Positions 19,432 through 28,714 of a stretch of DNA of 64,000 nt are shown in pieces. Position 1 is the stretch's first letter. Each line of letters starts with the position of its first letter. Below the pieces are notes generated by a model. It made no database searches. It was not told the origin of the DNA and saw nothing but the letters and a program-made list of their open reading frames with translations. Source of the DNA: Flavobacterium sp. J27 (lineage in GTDB: Bacteria; Bacteroidota; Bacteroidia; Flavobacteriales; Flavobacteriaceae). Location: contig NZ_PJQW01000011.1 in the NCBI RefSeq assembly GCF_004303025.1, positions 70,513-134,512 on the forward strand. The letters run 5' to 3'. A program made the translations under genes and the position numbers.

Positions 19432-19983
19432 TTATTGTTTTTTCTTTTCTATTTCTACAATGCAATGGTCTAGTGTTTCGATAACAATTTTTTTTTCAAT
19501 TGAAACGGAATTTAATTTTCCTATTTTATCTACTGGACATGGTACTCTCCAGCCTTCCCAAATAAATTTTATCAATCCTTTATTTTCTATCATTGTAATT
19601 AAATAAGCATCCGTAGTTTCATCAATTCCTATATTACAATTGCTCCAAATTTCATTTTCTAATACAGGTAAATAATTATATTTTGGATTGAAATCTTGTT
19701 CACATTGATTGGCTTTCCATATTAGTTCAAATATTTCTCTATCACTTCTGTTCTCAAATTCTTTGTGAAATAATTTTTTTGAACTGTTTACAATTTTTTC
19801 TTTAATTTCCTTTAGTGAGTTTTTCCAAGTGTTCAGATAACAGCTTTCATTTTGATCGCCAATGATTTCCCCATTAAGCACTAAATGACAAAACGCAAAT
19901 TCTGAATCATTTTTAATGGGTAAAAATCGAATAGCAAATTTCTTTTTGTCTCCTAAATATTTTTCTACTTTTTGTTTTGTCAT
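19432..19983 (-). CDS. Uncharacterised cytosolic 183-residue protein
   Basis: The protein has no signal peptide or membrane segment. It opens with short charged helices and a beta-rich segment (FAIRFLPIKNDSEFAFCHLV, then LNGEIIGDQNESCYLNTWKN), a pattern that distantly recalls some SUKH/Imm-type immunity proteins, for example the Imm42 group. The resemblance is weak. No toxin gene is adjacent. It lies directly upstream of the DUF1398 gene on the same strand. The codon usage and even reading frame support a real gene; the function is unknown. Confidence 0.6.
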   Translation of the reverse strand: MTKQKVEKYLGDKKKFAIRFLPIKNDSEFAFCHLVLNGEIIGDQNESCYLNTWKNSLKEIKEKIVNSSKKLFHKEFENRSDREIFELIWKANQCEQDFNPKYNYLPVLENEIWSNCNIGIDETTDAYLITMIENKGLIKFIWEGWRVPCPVDKIGKLNSVSIEKKIVIETLDHCIVEIEKKKQ

Positions 19984-20080
19984 TTTGAGATTATATCGTG
20001 CAAAATTGCAAGCAAATTATGTATACCTAACAAGCTTTGGTTAATCTAATTTAAATGGATATATTTAGAATTCGTTTTGC

Positions 20081-20142
20081 TTTATTATTTTCTCAAATGT
20101 ACTTCTTTCCTTTTTTGTTTGCAAGGTGTTTTATTTTAAAAG
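20081..20142. repeat. Diverged intergenic repeat, copy A
   Basis: About 60 bases (core TTGCAAGGTGTTTTA) resemble 51901-51960 at roughly three-quarters identity over the alignable length, with one 2-base indel. Both copies lie outside genes. It may be a dispersed element or the remnant of a common gene end. Confidence 0.45.
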
Positions 20143-20201
20143 TAAGTAAAGATAATGATGTTGCAACACTATAACTGATTTTTAGCTTGAGTTATTATCT
20201 C

Positions 20202-22319
20202 TTATAATTTCAATCCAATTTGTTTCTCAATTTTAAGACGTTTCATTTTAGCAAACAATGTTTTATCTTTCATTTGTAGAATTTTTGCAGCCCCATTAGG
20301 ACCACTCACACGCCAATTTGTGAAATCTAAAACTTCAATAATGTAATCTCTTTGTTTTGCGTCGAAAGATTTAAAATCACTTGTTGAAGGGAGCATTTCA
20401 CTTTCTGGAATCCAGTTTCCAGGCTTCAAAGTAGGGCCGTTTTCCAGAATAACTGCTCTCTCTATCAAGTTTTCCAATTCCCTAATATTACCAGGAAAAT
20501 TATAATTCAAAAGCGCATCAATGGTTTTACTTGATAAACGTTTAAATGATTTTCCGGCTTTTGCTGAATATTTTTCTAAAAAAAATTGGGCAAGTATTGG
20601 TATATCATCTTTTCTAACTCGTAAAGGAATATTGTAAATTGGAAATACATTTAATCGATAATATAAGTCTTCTCTAAATAGACCTTCATTAATCATTTCT
20701 TTTAAGTTTCTATTTGTTGCGGCAATAATTCTAACGTCAACTTTGATTGTTTTGGTTCCTCCTAATTCATCATATTCACCCTCTTGTAAAACTCTTAAAA
20801 GTTTAGGTTGAAGTTCGACAGGTAGTTCTCCTATTTCATCAAGGAAAATAGTTCCGCCATCTGCAAGAGTGAATTTGCCTACCTTATGTGCAATTGCTCC
20901 AGTAAAAGCGCCTTTTTTATGTCCAAATAGTTCACTTTCAATAAGTTCTTTGGGTAAAGTGGCACAATTAATTTTAATTAGTGGTCTGTTTTTTCTTTTA
21001 CTATTACTATGAATGGCACTGGCTAATAATTCTTTCCCTGTACCAGATTCCCCTGTAATCAATACTGTAGTATCGGTTGAAGCCACTTGATCGACCTTTA
21101 TCAATACACTTTTATAAGCTTCGCTATTGCAAATAATATTGTTTAAATTGATTTTATTGCTAATTTCTTCTTGTAGATATTCATTTTCATTTTCCAAACG
21201 ATCCTTTAAGTTCTTGATTTCTTCTAATGCTTCATATAATTCCAAATCACGCATTTTTTTTGTTGTAATATCTCTTACTACAGCACAACTATAATCCTCA
21301 TCGTTATATCTTAAATGACTAGCGGTTATATCAACAGGAAATTTAGTACCGTCTTTTCTAGAAACTAACCATTCAAATCGATGTAGTCCCTTTTCTCTAA
21401 GTTCTGCAAAATGAGATTGATAAAATTCTTGAGTAACAGATTTGTCTAAATCAAACATTCCCATTTGATCTAACTCCTTTTTACTAAAACCTAGTTTTTG
21501 AATTAATGATTTACTATAATGAAGTAAATCACCTTTGTCATTATATACATAAATTAAATCTTGGGCATTATCAATAATGTTTTTATAAAGATTTACATCA
21601 TTTTCTTTCTGTTTTATTTCAGTAAGATCTTGATATACACCTTGAATTTTATAAATTTTATCCCCTTTAAAAATCGGTTTACCAACTACTCTTATATATT
21701 TTGAAGGAGAATCATTGCTTTCTAGTAGCTCATTAAATGAAATGCCTTTCCGTATAACTTGACCAAGAAGAAATTTTAATCTATCACTATTTTTAAACTT
21801 ATAGATAACCTTAGGAGGAGTCAAATCTTCAACGTCTTCAGTGTTTAGAATAGCTAAAGCACAAGGGGTTGCTAATATAGAGCCATCTTGTAAGTTCAGT
21901 TCCCATCCTCCTACATTAGCAATGGAATGTGTGTTATCAATCAAATTTTTATGAAAAATAGACTCTGTCAATTCATTGACTATACCACATAAATAATTTT
22001 TTCCATTATATGAGAATTTTTGAGCATATACTTCTACGTCGTAGAATTTTCCCTTTTTTGTTTTGTGAACTGCTCTAAACTTAATATTTCCTTTTTCCAT
22101 TACTTCTTGCCAATGTTTTTTCCAACTTTCAGGTGTTACAGTAATATTAATATCTAAGACTGACAATTTGCTGCATTCTTTTTTAGAGTAGCCTACTGTA
22201 CTACTAAACTTATCATTTACATATATAAAATTAGCATCCTTATTTATCCAGACAACTTCATAAGGCAACATGTCCATTAGTTTGCCTTTTATCTGTAATT
22301 CAGTAATATTTTTATCCAT
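20202..22319 (-). CDS. PAS-domain sigma-54-dependent activator (bacterial enhancer-binding protein)
   Basis: A 705-residue regulator. Two or three PAS folds occupy about residues 5-360 (for example [20 protein letters not shown] and [18 protein letters not shown]), joined by a coiled coil ([20 protein letters not shown]) to an AAA+ domain. Walker A is GESGTGKE (about 422-429), the sigma-54 contact loop is GAFTGA (about 469-474), Walker B is [13 protein letters not shown], and an arginine-finger region follows. A Fis-type HTH closes the protein ([20 protein letters not shown]). There is no receiver domain, so signal input is through the PAS sensors. It is divergent from the gene at 22527 and probably activates that operon. 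Confidence 0.93.
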   Translation of the reverse strand: MDKNITELQIKGKLMDMLPYEVVWINKDANFIYVNDKFSSTVGYSKKECSKLSVLDINITVTPESWKKHWQEVMEKGNIKFRAVHKTKKGKFYDVEVYAQKFSYNGKNYLCGIVNELTESIFHKNLIDNTHSIANVGGWELNLQDGSILATPCALAILNTEDVEDLTPPKVIYKFKNSDRLKFLLGQVIRKGISFNELLESNDSPSKYIRVVGKPIFKGDKIYKIQGVYQDLTEIKQKENDVNLYKNIIDNAQDLIYVYNDKGDLLHYSKSLIQKLGFSKKELDQMGMFDLDKSVTQEFYQSHFAELREKGLHRFEWLVSRKDGTKFPVDITASHLRYNDEDYSCAVVRDITTKKMRDLELYEALEEIKNLKDRLENENEYLQEEISNKINLNNIICNSEAYKSVLIKVDQVASTDTTVLITGESGTGKELLASAIHSNSKRKNRPLIKINCATLPKELIESELFGHKKGAFTGAIAHKVGKFTLADGGTIFLDEIGELPVELQPKLLRVLQEGEYDELGGTKTIKVDVRIIAATNRNLKEMINEGLFREDLYYRLNVFPIYNIPLRVRKDDIPILAQFFLEKYSAKAGKSFKRLSSKTIDALLNYNFPGNIRELENLIERAVILENGPTLKPGNWIPESEMLPSTSDFKSFDAKQRDYIIEVLDFTNWRVSGPNGAAKILQMKDKTLFAKMKRLKIEKQIGLKL

Positions 22320-22351
22320 TTTAATAAATTTAAAGTGTTATAAAGATAATG

Positions 22352-22377
22352 TAAAATTCTATTATAATAGAATTTTA
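22352..22377. promoter_or_regulatory. Perfect 26-bp palindrome, likely enhancer (UAS) or operator
   Basis: The 13-base half TAAAATTCTATTA is followed directly by its exact reverse complement. Its centre is about 45 bases upstream of the activator gene and about 105 bases upstream of the start site predicted from the -24/-12-like sequence at 22446. That is the usual distance for a sigma-54 enhancer site. A cruciform or terminator role is less likely because there is no loop and no U-run. Confidence 0.65.
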
Positions 22378-22445
22378 TAAAATATAAGAACAATAAAAAA
22401 ATCGCAATAAGTGTTAAGGTGTTGTTTTTCAGTATTTTAAAAAAA

Positions 22446-22461
22446 TGGCATTAAAATGGAC
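22446..22461 (+). promoter_or_regulatory. Candidate sigma-54 (-24/-12) promoter
   Basis: TGGCATTAAAATGGA keeps the -24 element TGGCA and correct spacing, but the -12 element reads TGGA in place of TTGC. It lies 66 bases upstream of the ATG at 22527. The adjacent sigma-54 activator gene and palindrome strengthen the call; the imperfect -12 element weakens it. Confidence 0.5.
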
Positions 22462-22526
22462 TATTTGTTACTGTTTGTTAATGAAAATTTAAATCTTAAC
22501 CTGAACAAAAATTAATAAAATAAAAA

Positions 22527-23705
22527 ATGATGAATACACCTCCAATTAGAATTGGATATAGCTTATCTCTTACAGGACCCGTAGCAGATAATACAAGATC
22601 TGCTAGATTAACTCATAAAATTTGGGAAGATCAAGTAAATAAGAAAGGTGGACTACTTGGTCGTAAAGTTGAGTTGATTTGTAAGGATGACCAAGGAGAT
22701 CCTTTAAAAACTGAGGCTATATACAGAAGTTTACTGGATGACGAGCGTGTTGATTTGGTTATTGGTGGTTATGGAACAAATACCATTGGAGCTGCTTTGC
22801 CTGTGGTAATTGAACGGGAAAAATTCTTGATTGGTCTCATGGGGTTAGGAGTTAATGGTAATCTGCGTTACCCACATTATTTTGCAATGATTCCAACAGG
22901 CCCAAACCCAAATACGGCTCTTACTGAAGGTTTTTTTGAACTTGCTGTCTCGCAAAGTCCTAAACCAAAAACCGTTGCCTTGCTTTCAGCCGAAGCCGAG
23001 TTTTCTAAAAATCCAATTATTGGTGCAATTGAAAACTGCAAGAAATATGACCTCCGTGTAATCCATCAGCAAACATACCCTTTATCCACCACAGATTTTT
23101 CTACTGTTATTAGTGGAATTCAAGAGGTAAATGCCGATATATTATTCTTGTGTTCTTATTTGAATGATTCTATAGGTCTTGTAAAAACCATCAAAAAAAG
23201 TACATATCGCCCCAAAATGGTTGGTGGAGCCATGATTGGTCCGCAGAGTGCTTTGGTAAAGACTCAACTTGGACCTCTTTTAAATGGTTTTGTCAATTAT
23301 GAATACTGGGTTCCAGTACCAAAAATGAATTTTAATGGCATTTCCGAAATGCTTGAAAAATATCAACATGAAGCTATTAAAGAGAATATCGATGCCCTTG
23401 GCTTCTACGTGGCTCCTCTAGCCTATGCACAAATGCAGGTTCTTGAACAAGCTATTAATAACACTGGCAGTTTAGAAGATGAAAAACTTTCTAATTATTG
23501 TAGAAATAATCATTTTGAAACTGTTATGGGAAACATACATTTCGGAACAAATGGTGAATGGAATCAACCTAGAGTTGTGCAGGTACAGTTCCAAAATATA
23601 AAAAATAACAACATCGAGACTTTCATGGATAGTTCGTGTCAAGTTGTTGTATCACCCGATGCGTATGTATCTGGTAAGTTTATATATCCATTTTCCGAAA
23701 TATGA
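22527..23705 (+). CDS. Cytosolic periplasmic-binding-protein fold (Peripla_BP_6; LivJ/AmiC-like)
   Basis: A 392-residue type I binding protein of the branched-chain amino acid/amide/urea class: IRIGYSLSLTGPVADNTRSA, LGRKVELICKDDQGDPLKTE, and YWVPVPKM in the hinge region. It has no signal peptide, and an in-frame stop codon lies five bases before the ATG, so a longer exported form is excluded. No ABC permease or ATPase is nearby. AmiC, the amide sensor of Pseudomonas, is a cytosolic relative, so a sensory role is plausible. It is first in a long operon divergent from the sigma-54 activator and could sense that system's ligand. Confidence 0.85.
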   Translation: MMNTPPIRIGYSLSLTGPVADNTRSARLTHKIWEDQVNKKGGLLGRKVELICKDDQGDPLKTEAIYRSLLDDERVDLVIGGYGTNTIGAALPVVIEREKFLIGLMGLGVNGNLRYPHYFAMIPTGPNPNTALTEGFFELAVSQSPKPKTVALLSAEAEFSKNPIIGAIENCKKYDLRVIHQQTYPLSTTDFSTVISGIQEVNADILFLCSYLNDSIGLVKTIKKSTYRPKMVGGAMIGPQSALVKTQLGPLLNGFVNYEYWVPVPKMNFNGISEMLEKYQHEAIKENIDALGFYVAPLAYAQMQVLEQAINNTGSLEDEKLSNYCRNNHFETVMGNIHFGTNGEWNQPRVVQVQFQNIKNNNIETFMDSSCQVVVSPDAYVSGKFIYPFSEI

Positions 23706-23766
23706 CTTAAAAGGCGTATTTATTAAACATTTTAGAAACAAAAAATATTAATTTAAATTTTTAATC

Positions 23767-24417
23767 ATGAACAAAACACCAAAAATTGGACTTGAAGGAC
23801 TGCTACGTCCTGAAAATAGTATTGTTGTACTTATTGACCACCAACCTTATCAAATGACTAATTTGAATAGTCATGAACCAACAATGATTATCAATAATAC
23901 GGTAGGTCTTGCAAAAGCCGCTAAAGCTTTTAACGTACCTACTATCCTGACCACGGTAATTGAGGAACGCGGTGGATATATTTTTAAAAGTATCCAAGAT
24001 GTATTTCCAGACCAAAAACCAATCAATAGAACCTTTATCAATACATGGGAGGATCCAAATGTTACGGACATCGTAAAGGAAAGTGGTCGTAAGCAATTAA
24101 TTATAGCAGGTCTGTGGACAGAAGTTTGCGTTGCCATGCCCGCAATTCAGGCAGTTAGCGAAGACTATGATGTATTTGTTGTTACCGATGCCTGTGGTAG
24201 TGTAAGCAAGGAAGCACATGACATGGCTATTCGTCGTATGGTTCAAGCGGGTATAGTACCAATCAATTGGATGGCTGTAGCTGCGGAATGGCAGAGAGAT
24301 TGGGCTCGTATGGAAACAGCTACTAAATTATCCGAAGTTATTCTGGAACATGGTGGTGGAAGTGGTATTGCCTTGGCTTGGGAATTACAACTTTTAGCAA
24401 CTCCTGTTTCCGAATAA
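23767..24417 (+). CDS. Isochorismatase-family hydrolase, YcaC-like (cytosolic)
   Basis: A 216-residue alpha/beta cysteine hydrolase without signal peptide. The likely triad is Asp24 (VVLIDHQPYQM), Lys84 (PDQKPINRT) and Cys121 (GLWTEVCVAMP), with the cis-peptide region before the cysteine. It matches the YcaC subgroup, oligomeric enzymes whose natural substrate is unknown. It follows the binding-protein gene by 61 bases and ends 14 bases before a strong hairpin. A secreted relative is encoded at 45640. Confidence 0.88.
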   Translation: MNKTPKIGLEGLLRPENSIVVLIDHQPYQMTNLNSHEPTMIINNTVGLAKAAKAFNVPTILTTVIEERGGYIFKSIQDVFPDQKPINRTFINTWEDPNVTDIVKESGRKQLIIAGLWTEVCVAMPAIQAVSEDYDVFVVTDACGSVSKEAHDMAIRRMVQAGIVPINWMAVAAEWQRDWARMETATKLSEVILEHGGGSGIALAWELQLLATPVSE

Positions 24418-24430
24418 CAATAAGCAATCT

Positions 24431-24467
24431 AAATAACCGGTCTTAATGAGGTTAAGAACGGTTATTT
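24431..24467 (+). terminator. Strong hairpin inside the stress operon
   Basis: The stem AAATAACCG / CGGTTATTT (9 bp) continues after one mismatch with TCTTAA / TTAAGA; the loop is TGAGG. The right arm runs into TTATTTTAA. It ends 18 bases before the next ATG at 24485, so it may terminate transcription partially or stabilise the upstream message. Confidence 0.75.
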
Positions 24468-24484
24468 TAATCACTAAAATAATT

Positions 24485-24844
24485 ATGAAAAACACAGCAT
24501 TGGCTTCAATTATGGAAAAAAATTTGAAGCAGGTATGGAGCGAGCGGGATAGTACAGCCAGAATAAAAGTTATTGAAAGTCTTTATCTGGAGAATAGCGG
24601 ATTGTTTCATGTCAACCATCAAATAAAAGGACACGAAGCTATTAATAATAGCATTAGTGGAATATTAAAGCAAATGCCGGAAGATTTTGTCTTTAGTATT
24701 TTGAGTCCGGCAATTATCAATAATGATATTGGGAGATTAATTTGGGGAGTTGGTCCAGCAGGGAAACCTCCAACAGAAAAAGGAATGGACATTATTGTTT
24801 TTGAGGAAAGCAAAATAAAAGCACTATATGTATTTCTGGATTAA
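24485..24844 (+). CDS. SnoaL/NTF2-like small protein
   Basis: A 119-residue protein starting at ATG 24485 (MKNTALASIMEKNLKQVWSE); an in-frame upstream ATG at 24446 lies inside the hairpin and is rejected. The pattern WSERDSTARIKVIESLYLEN, then FHVNHQIKGHEAINNSISG, is the cone-shaped NTF2/SnoaL fold, used by many small enzymes and binding proteins for hydrophobic ligands. No active site was assigned. It is 14 bases upstream of a pirin gene. A second NTF2-like protein is encoded at 25731. Confidence 0.78.
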   Translation: MKNTALASIMEKNLKQVWSERDSTARIKVIESLYLENSGLFHVNHQIKGHEAINNSISGILKQMPEDFVFSILSPAIINNDIGRLIWGVGPAGKPPTEKGMDIIVFEESKIKALYVFLD

Positions 24845-24858
24845 ATGAACATTTAAAA

Positions 24859-25719
24859 ATGAAAAAGAAAACCAGCTTTTCAACTAAAGGGCAAAGAGCC
24901 GATATTGGAGATTTGACAATCTATCGCGTCTTGCCAAATCGATATACTGATGCCATCGGTCCATTTGTTTTTTTGGATCATATCGTACCAAAATTTCATC
25001 CAGAGGTAATGAACAGTGGAACTGGTGCCCATCCACATAGGGGAATAGCTACCTTAAGTTACATCTTGGAAGGTGAAAACGAGCATTTTGACAGTATAGG
25101 TAATTATGCCAAAGTACATTCAGGTGGGATTCAATGGATGAAAGCTGGGAATGGAATTATACATGATGAAACTTTAAATGTGGACTCGCAGGCCAGAACC
25201 CAACAGACACATGCTTTTCAATTTTGGATAAACCTTCCTTCTAAAAACAAAGCCGAGAGACCGAATTATATGTCAGTCCAAAGTAGCGAAGTGCCAAAAA
25301 TGGACTTGCCTAACCATGCAGGAAGAATAAAGGTAATCTTGGGTAACTATGAAAATCTGCATGCTGCAATCCCTAATTATTCAGAGCAGTTTTTATTTCA
25401 TATTGAGCTTGAAACCGAAAAAGAGTTTACCATTTTTATAGATGAAGACATAGAGGTTGCTGCATTTATGCCTACAAAGAGTGCATTACTCAATGATATT
25501 GAGTATCAAGCTGGAGAATTTATCGAATTTGATAGAATTGCTGGAGAGATTATGATAAAAAATAAGCTTCAAGAGACAATAAACATCATTTTGTTTGGAG
25601 GGGAAAGATATACAGAGCCCATTGTCGCAGAAGGTCCTTTTGTAATGAATAGTCATGCAGAAATAGTGGAAGCTTACCGTGATTTTTATAATGGTAGATA
25701 TGGAAAAATTAATTATTAA
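24859..25719 (+). CDS. Pirin family protein (first of three)
   Basis: A 286-residue bicupin with the metal ligands His58, His60 (GAHPHRG), His102 and Glu104 (IIHDET), as in human pirin. Pirins bind Fe and act as redox-sensitive regulators or quercetin dioxygenases; which applies here is not clear. There is no signal peptide. It lies between two NTF2-like genes with spacings of 14 and 11 bases. It differs clearly from the pirins encoded at 32904 and 44184. Confidence 0.92.
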   Translation: MKKKTSFSTKGQRADIGDLTIYRVLPNRYTDAIGPFVFLDHIVPKFHPEVMNSGTGAHPHRGIATLSYILEGENEHFDSIGNYAKVHSGGIQWMKAGNGIIHDETLNVDSQARTQQTHAFQFWINLPSKNKAERPNYMSVQSSEVPKMDLPNHAGRIKVILGNYENLHAAIPNYSEQFLFHIELETEKEFTIFIDEDIEVAAFMPTKSALLNDIEYQAGEFIEFDRIAGEIMIKNKLQETINIILFGGERYTEPIVAEGPFVMNSHAEIVEAYRDFYNGRYGKINY

Positions 25720-25730
25720 ATAATAAAAAA

Positions 25731-26114
25731 ATGAAAAATAAAGAAATTGTTTTAAAAGCAATGAATGACTTATTTCACGAAAAAGATAGTTCAGCCATAG
25801 AACGCTATTGGCAAAAAGATTATATACAGCATAACCCAACAATGGCTAATGGTCATGAAGGTCTTAAAAAGTTGTTGACTCTTTTAGATGTAAACTTTAA
25901 ATGGGAACCTGGAATCATAGTAGAGGAAAATGATATTGTAATTACCCATAGTCTTGTAAATGGCTGGGGAACCGTACCTGTTATTGTCGTTGATATTTTT
26001 AGAATTAAAGAAGGGAAAATCGTCGAACATTGGGATGTTGTGCAAGAAGAAACACCCCCTTCTAAAGCAGTAGGAGGTAATTTAATGACGTCTTTTAATC
26101 AGAAAAAAATATAA
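25731..26114 (+). CDS. NTF2/SnoaL-like protein
   Basis: A 127-residue cytosolic protein: NDLFHEKDSSAIERYWQKDY, IQHNPTMANGHEGLKKLL, and VDIFRIKEGKIVEHWDVVQE are typical of the SnoaL-like polyketide-cyclase group, whose final HWDV helix lines the pocket. It is 11 bases after the pirin gene and 2 bases before the MoaF-like gene. Such proteins are often carried with flavin monooxygenases and act on small aromatic or reactive compounds; the substrate here is unknown. Confidence 0.88.
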   Translation: MKNKEIVLKAMNDLFHEKDSSAIERYWQKDYIQHNPTMANGHEGLKKLLTLLDVNFKWEPGIIVEENDIVITHSLVNGWGTVPVIVVDIFRIKEGKIVEHWDVVQEETPPSKAVGGNLMTSFNQKKI

Positions 26115-26116
26115 AA

Positions 26117-26431
26117 ATGAAAAATATGCTAACGGGTAATAAATATATAATGGATGTAGGGGTTTTAAAAACGGAACTCTTCTTTGAAACAGATACTTCT
26201 ATGATTTTTACGGTAATTGAAGGTGGCTCGCTTCAAAAAACAGGATACAAAGAAAGAGTTGAAATCCTATCTGTTGAAATTCGTCCAAAAGTATACATGA
26301 TTGCTTGGAAAGAATCATCAGGAGCTACTGTAACACACGTGGAAGATCACGAAAACGGAATTATTTTTAGTAATGCAACATTGCCAGATGGTAATTTTTA
26401 CAATATGAAGGGAACTATTAGTCTTCTATGA
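26117..26431 (+). CDS. MoaF-related small beta-barrel protein
   Basis: A 104-residue protein with a lipocalin-like repeat of strands. VTHVEDHENGIIFSNATLPD followed by GNFYNMKGTI fits the C-terminal MoaF domain found singly in many bacteria. The gene starts 2 bases after the NTF2-like gene, so translation is probably coupled. Function is unknown; ligand binding in the same detoxification context is a guess. Confidence 0.7.
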   Translation: MKNMLTGNKYIMDVGVLKTELFFETDTSMIFTVIEGGSLQKTGYKERVEILSVEIRPKVYMIAWKESSGATVTHVEDHENGIIFSNATLPDGNFYNMKGTISLL

Positions 26432-26525
26432 AAAAATTAAAAGGATAAAAAAATATTGGATAGATGTCTTTAGGATGACGAGAAGTAGAAAATGATTTTT
26501 TTACTAAGTTAAAAAAAAAGTAAGG

Positions 26526-26538
26526 TAGGCAATGCCTA
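26526..26538. repeat. Short inverted repeat upstream of the monooxygenase gene
   Basis: TAGGCA-A-TGCCTA, 87 bases before ATG 26625, in a 190-base gap. It could be a dimeric-regulator site. It is a poor terminator because the arms are 6 bp with a single-base spacer. Confidence 0.4.
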
Positions 26539-26624
26539 ATTTTTTACAATAATTTAGATAATTTAAAAAAATCACTATTAATTAATAAAGTAGTAATTGG
26601 TCAATATAAATCAAATTAAGAAAA

Positions 26625-27647
26625 ATGAAAATTGGAATAGACAGTTTTGCGACAGCAATGTATGGAAATAACGTTATTACAAGTGTTGATGCTATGGAGC
26701 AATTGTTAAATCGTATTGTAAAGGCTGACGAGTCAGGTCTTCATTTTTTTGGTATAGGTGAACACCATAAGGAAGGATTTTTAGATTCTGCCCCAGATGT
26801 AATACTTGCGGCAGCCGCAGCAAGGACTAAACAAATTCGTTTAGGAAGCGCTGTTAAAGTATTAAGTGCTGATGATCCTGTGCGGGTTTATCAAAATTTT
26901 GCAACCCTTGATCTCATATCTAAGGGAAGGGCAGAACTGATTGTTGGAAGAGGATCATCAATTGAAGCCTTTCCTCTTTTCGGGTTTGATTTAAAGGACT
27001 ATGATGAACTATTTGTTGAAAAACTCAATCTATTTCTCCAAATTCGAGAACAAGAATTTGTTACATGGGAAGGTAAGTTTAGACCAGCATTGCACAATCA
27101 GCCGGTTTATCCACGATCTCTTCAAAAAAAAATACCAGTTTGGCTTGGGGTTGGTGGCACCCCAGAATCTTTTATACGTGCAGGAAGGTTAGGACTTCCA
27201 CTCATGATAGCGGTAATTGGCGGTCAAACAGAACGCTTTCGCCCTCTAGTAGACTTATATCGAGAAGCTGGTGCAAAAGCTGGTTTTTCGCCTAATGAAT
27301 TAAAAGTTGGACTGCATTCTCCTGGTTATGTTGCAGATACAGATGTACAAGCTGTTTCTGAATATTATCCAGGTTATGCAGAACAATGGACAAAAATAGG
27401 TAAAGATAGAGGATGGCCACCAGTAACTCGTGAGTATTTTGATACTTTATCATCTCCAAAAGGAGCTATAGTGGTGGGTGGACCTGAAAGAGTTGCTGAA
27501 AAAATAATAAAACATAGCCAGGCACTTGGTGGGATTGATCTTTTTAACTTTCAAATGGATATTGCTGGATTATCTCACAAACAATTATTGAGAGCTATTG
27601 AATTAATAGGTACAAAGGTTATTCCTCTAATAAAACAATCATTATAA
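26625..27647 (+). CDS. Luciferase-like (LLM class) flavin-dependent oxidoreductase
   Basis: A 340-residue (beta/alpha)8 flavoprotein: MKIGIDSFATAMYGN at the N-terminus, GIGEHHKEGFLDSAPDVIL, RIRLG-type strand QIRLGSAVKVLSADDPVRVY, GRAELIVGRGSSIEAFPLFG and WLGVGGTPESFIRAG are standard bacterial-luciferase-family blocks. These enzymes use FMNH2 and O2 to oxidise small organics. It follows a 190-base gap with an inverted repeat, so it may have its own promoter. Its presence among pirins, YceI and OsmC suggests handling of reactive or quinone-like compounds. The natural substrate is unknown. Confidence 0.92.
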   Translation: MKIGIDSFATAMYGNNVITSVDAMEQLLNRIVKADESGLHFFGIGEHHKEGFLDSAPDVILAAAAARTKQIRLGSAVKVLSADDPVRVYQNFATLDLISKGRAELIVGRGSSIEAFPLFGFDLKDYDELFVEKLNLFLQIREQEFVTWEGKFRPALHNQPVYPRSLQKKIPVWLGVGGTPESFIRAGRLGLPLMIAVIGGQTERFRPLVDLYREAGAKAGFSPNELKVGLHSPGYVADTDVQAVSEYYPGYAEQWTKIGKDRGWPPVTREYFDTLSSPKGAIVVGGPERVAEKIIKHSQALGGIDLFNFQMDIAGLSHKQLLRAIELIGTKVIPLIKQSL

Positions 27648-28111
27648 CTGAACATTAAAAATGGAGGAATACAAAGCGAATTATTCTATTCTAGGTATTT
27701 GTCAGTGAATTTTTGTACAGAGATTATTGCTTTCGACCAAATGCAATATAAAGGAGACCATTTTATTAAAAAATATTCCTAATTATTAGGAAGTTGTTAT
27801 GAAAAAATAAAGTATTTGTAAGCCAATAAGGAAACCAATGTAGATTTTAGGTAACTTTTATCTCAATATGTTATAGTCTAATGTGGATTAGAGTTCGTAA
27901 ATATAGGAAACATGAAGGATATCTAACGAATAGTAGTTATATCCATTGAGGAAAATACATTTGAACCTTACTTTTTTTTAGATTATAATTCAGTGAACTG
28001 TTTACTAATGTTGTTATAGATGTGATATGAATTTAGAAATAATATAAAAAGTAAGTTTAAACTATAGTAAAATGACAAACATAGTCAAACAAAATTAAAA
28101 TTAGCATTTAA
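27648..28111 (+). other. Gene-poor gap with possible coding remnants
   Basis: About 460 bases without an intact gene. A start at 27661 reads MEEYKANYSILGICQ and stops. A different frame just after it reads sensibly for about 28 residues (YLSVNFCTEIIAFDQMQYKG onward) and stops near 27782. This looks like a decayed small gene, but the family was not recognised. No clear terminator was seen. Confidence 0.4.
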
Positions 28112-28636
28112 ATGAATAAAACGAAAATGACAAAGTGGAACATTGATATGACACATTCAGAAATAAGCTTTAAAGTTAAACACATGATGATTTCCAATGT
28201 AACAGGTTATTTCGAGGATTTTAATGTAATGGTTGTAACCAATAATGAAGGTTTCATTAATGCAGAGTTTAGTTTTGTAGCAAAGACAGATTCTATTAAT
28301 ACAAAAAACAATGACAGAGACAGACATTTAAAATCAGATGATTTTTTTAATGTTGAAAAGTATCCTGAGTTGAAATTCAAATCTAAAACATTTGATGGAA
28401 ATACATTAATAGGAGATTTGACCATTAGGGATATCACAAAAGAAATTGAATTAGATGTGGATTTTAACGGTATAGTAATAGATCCTTATGGGAAAACAAA
28501 AGCTGGTTTTGAGATAACAGGAAGTGTTAATAGAAAAGATTTCAATCTTACTTGGAATGCGGTAACTGAAACTGGAAGTATTGTTGTTAGCGATTCGGTG
28601 AAGTTGATAATTAACCTGCAATTTTTCACAGTATAG
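28112..28636 (+). CDS. yceI: YceI family lipid-binding protein (cytosolic form)
   Basis: A 174-residue lipocalin-like barrel. WNIDMTHSEISFKVKHMMIS at the start, NDRDRHLKSDDFFNVEKYPE in the middle and GKTKAGFEITGSVNRKDFNL near the end are the family's three hallmark blocks. YceI proteins bind polyisoprenoids or quinone-like lipids. It has no signal peptide, whereas many relatives are periplasmic. It stands alone between two gaps. A close paralogue is encoded at 45088, in the second stress operon, also without signal peptide. Confidence 0.94.
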   Translation: MNKTKMTKWNIDMTHSEISFKVKHMMISNVTGYFEDFNVMVVTNNEGFINAEFSFVAKTDSINTKNNDRDRHLKSDDFFNVEKYPELKFKSKTFDGNTLIGDLTIRDITKEIELDVDFNGIVIDPYGKTKAGFEITGSVNRKDFNLTWNAVTETGSIVVSDSVKLIINLQFFTV

Positions 28637-28714
28637 TGTATTTCGCTATTTGGATATTGGAATTTTTATAAGTCTGAAAAATTAAAGCAACCAATTTTAA
28701 AAAAATAAGTAAAA

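Noticed and set aside
19432-19983. Immunity protein of a polymorphic toxin system
   Set aside because: Only a weak resemblance to Imm-type proteins, and no toxin or secretion gene is adjacent.
26526-26545. Intrinsic terminator before the monooxygenase gene
   Set aside because: The 6-bp arms are separated by one base and cannot form a proper loop; kept only as an inverted repeat.
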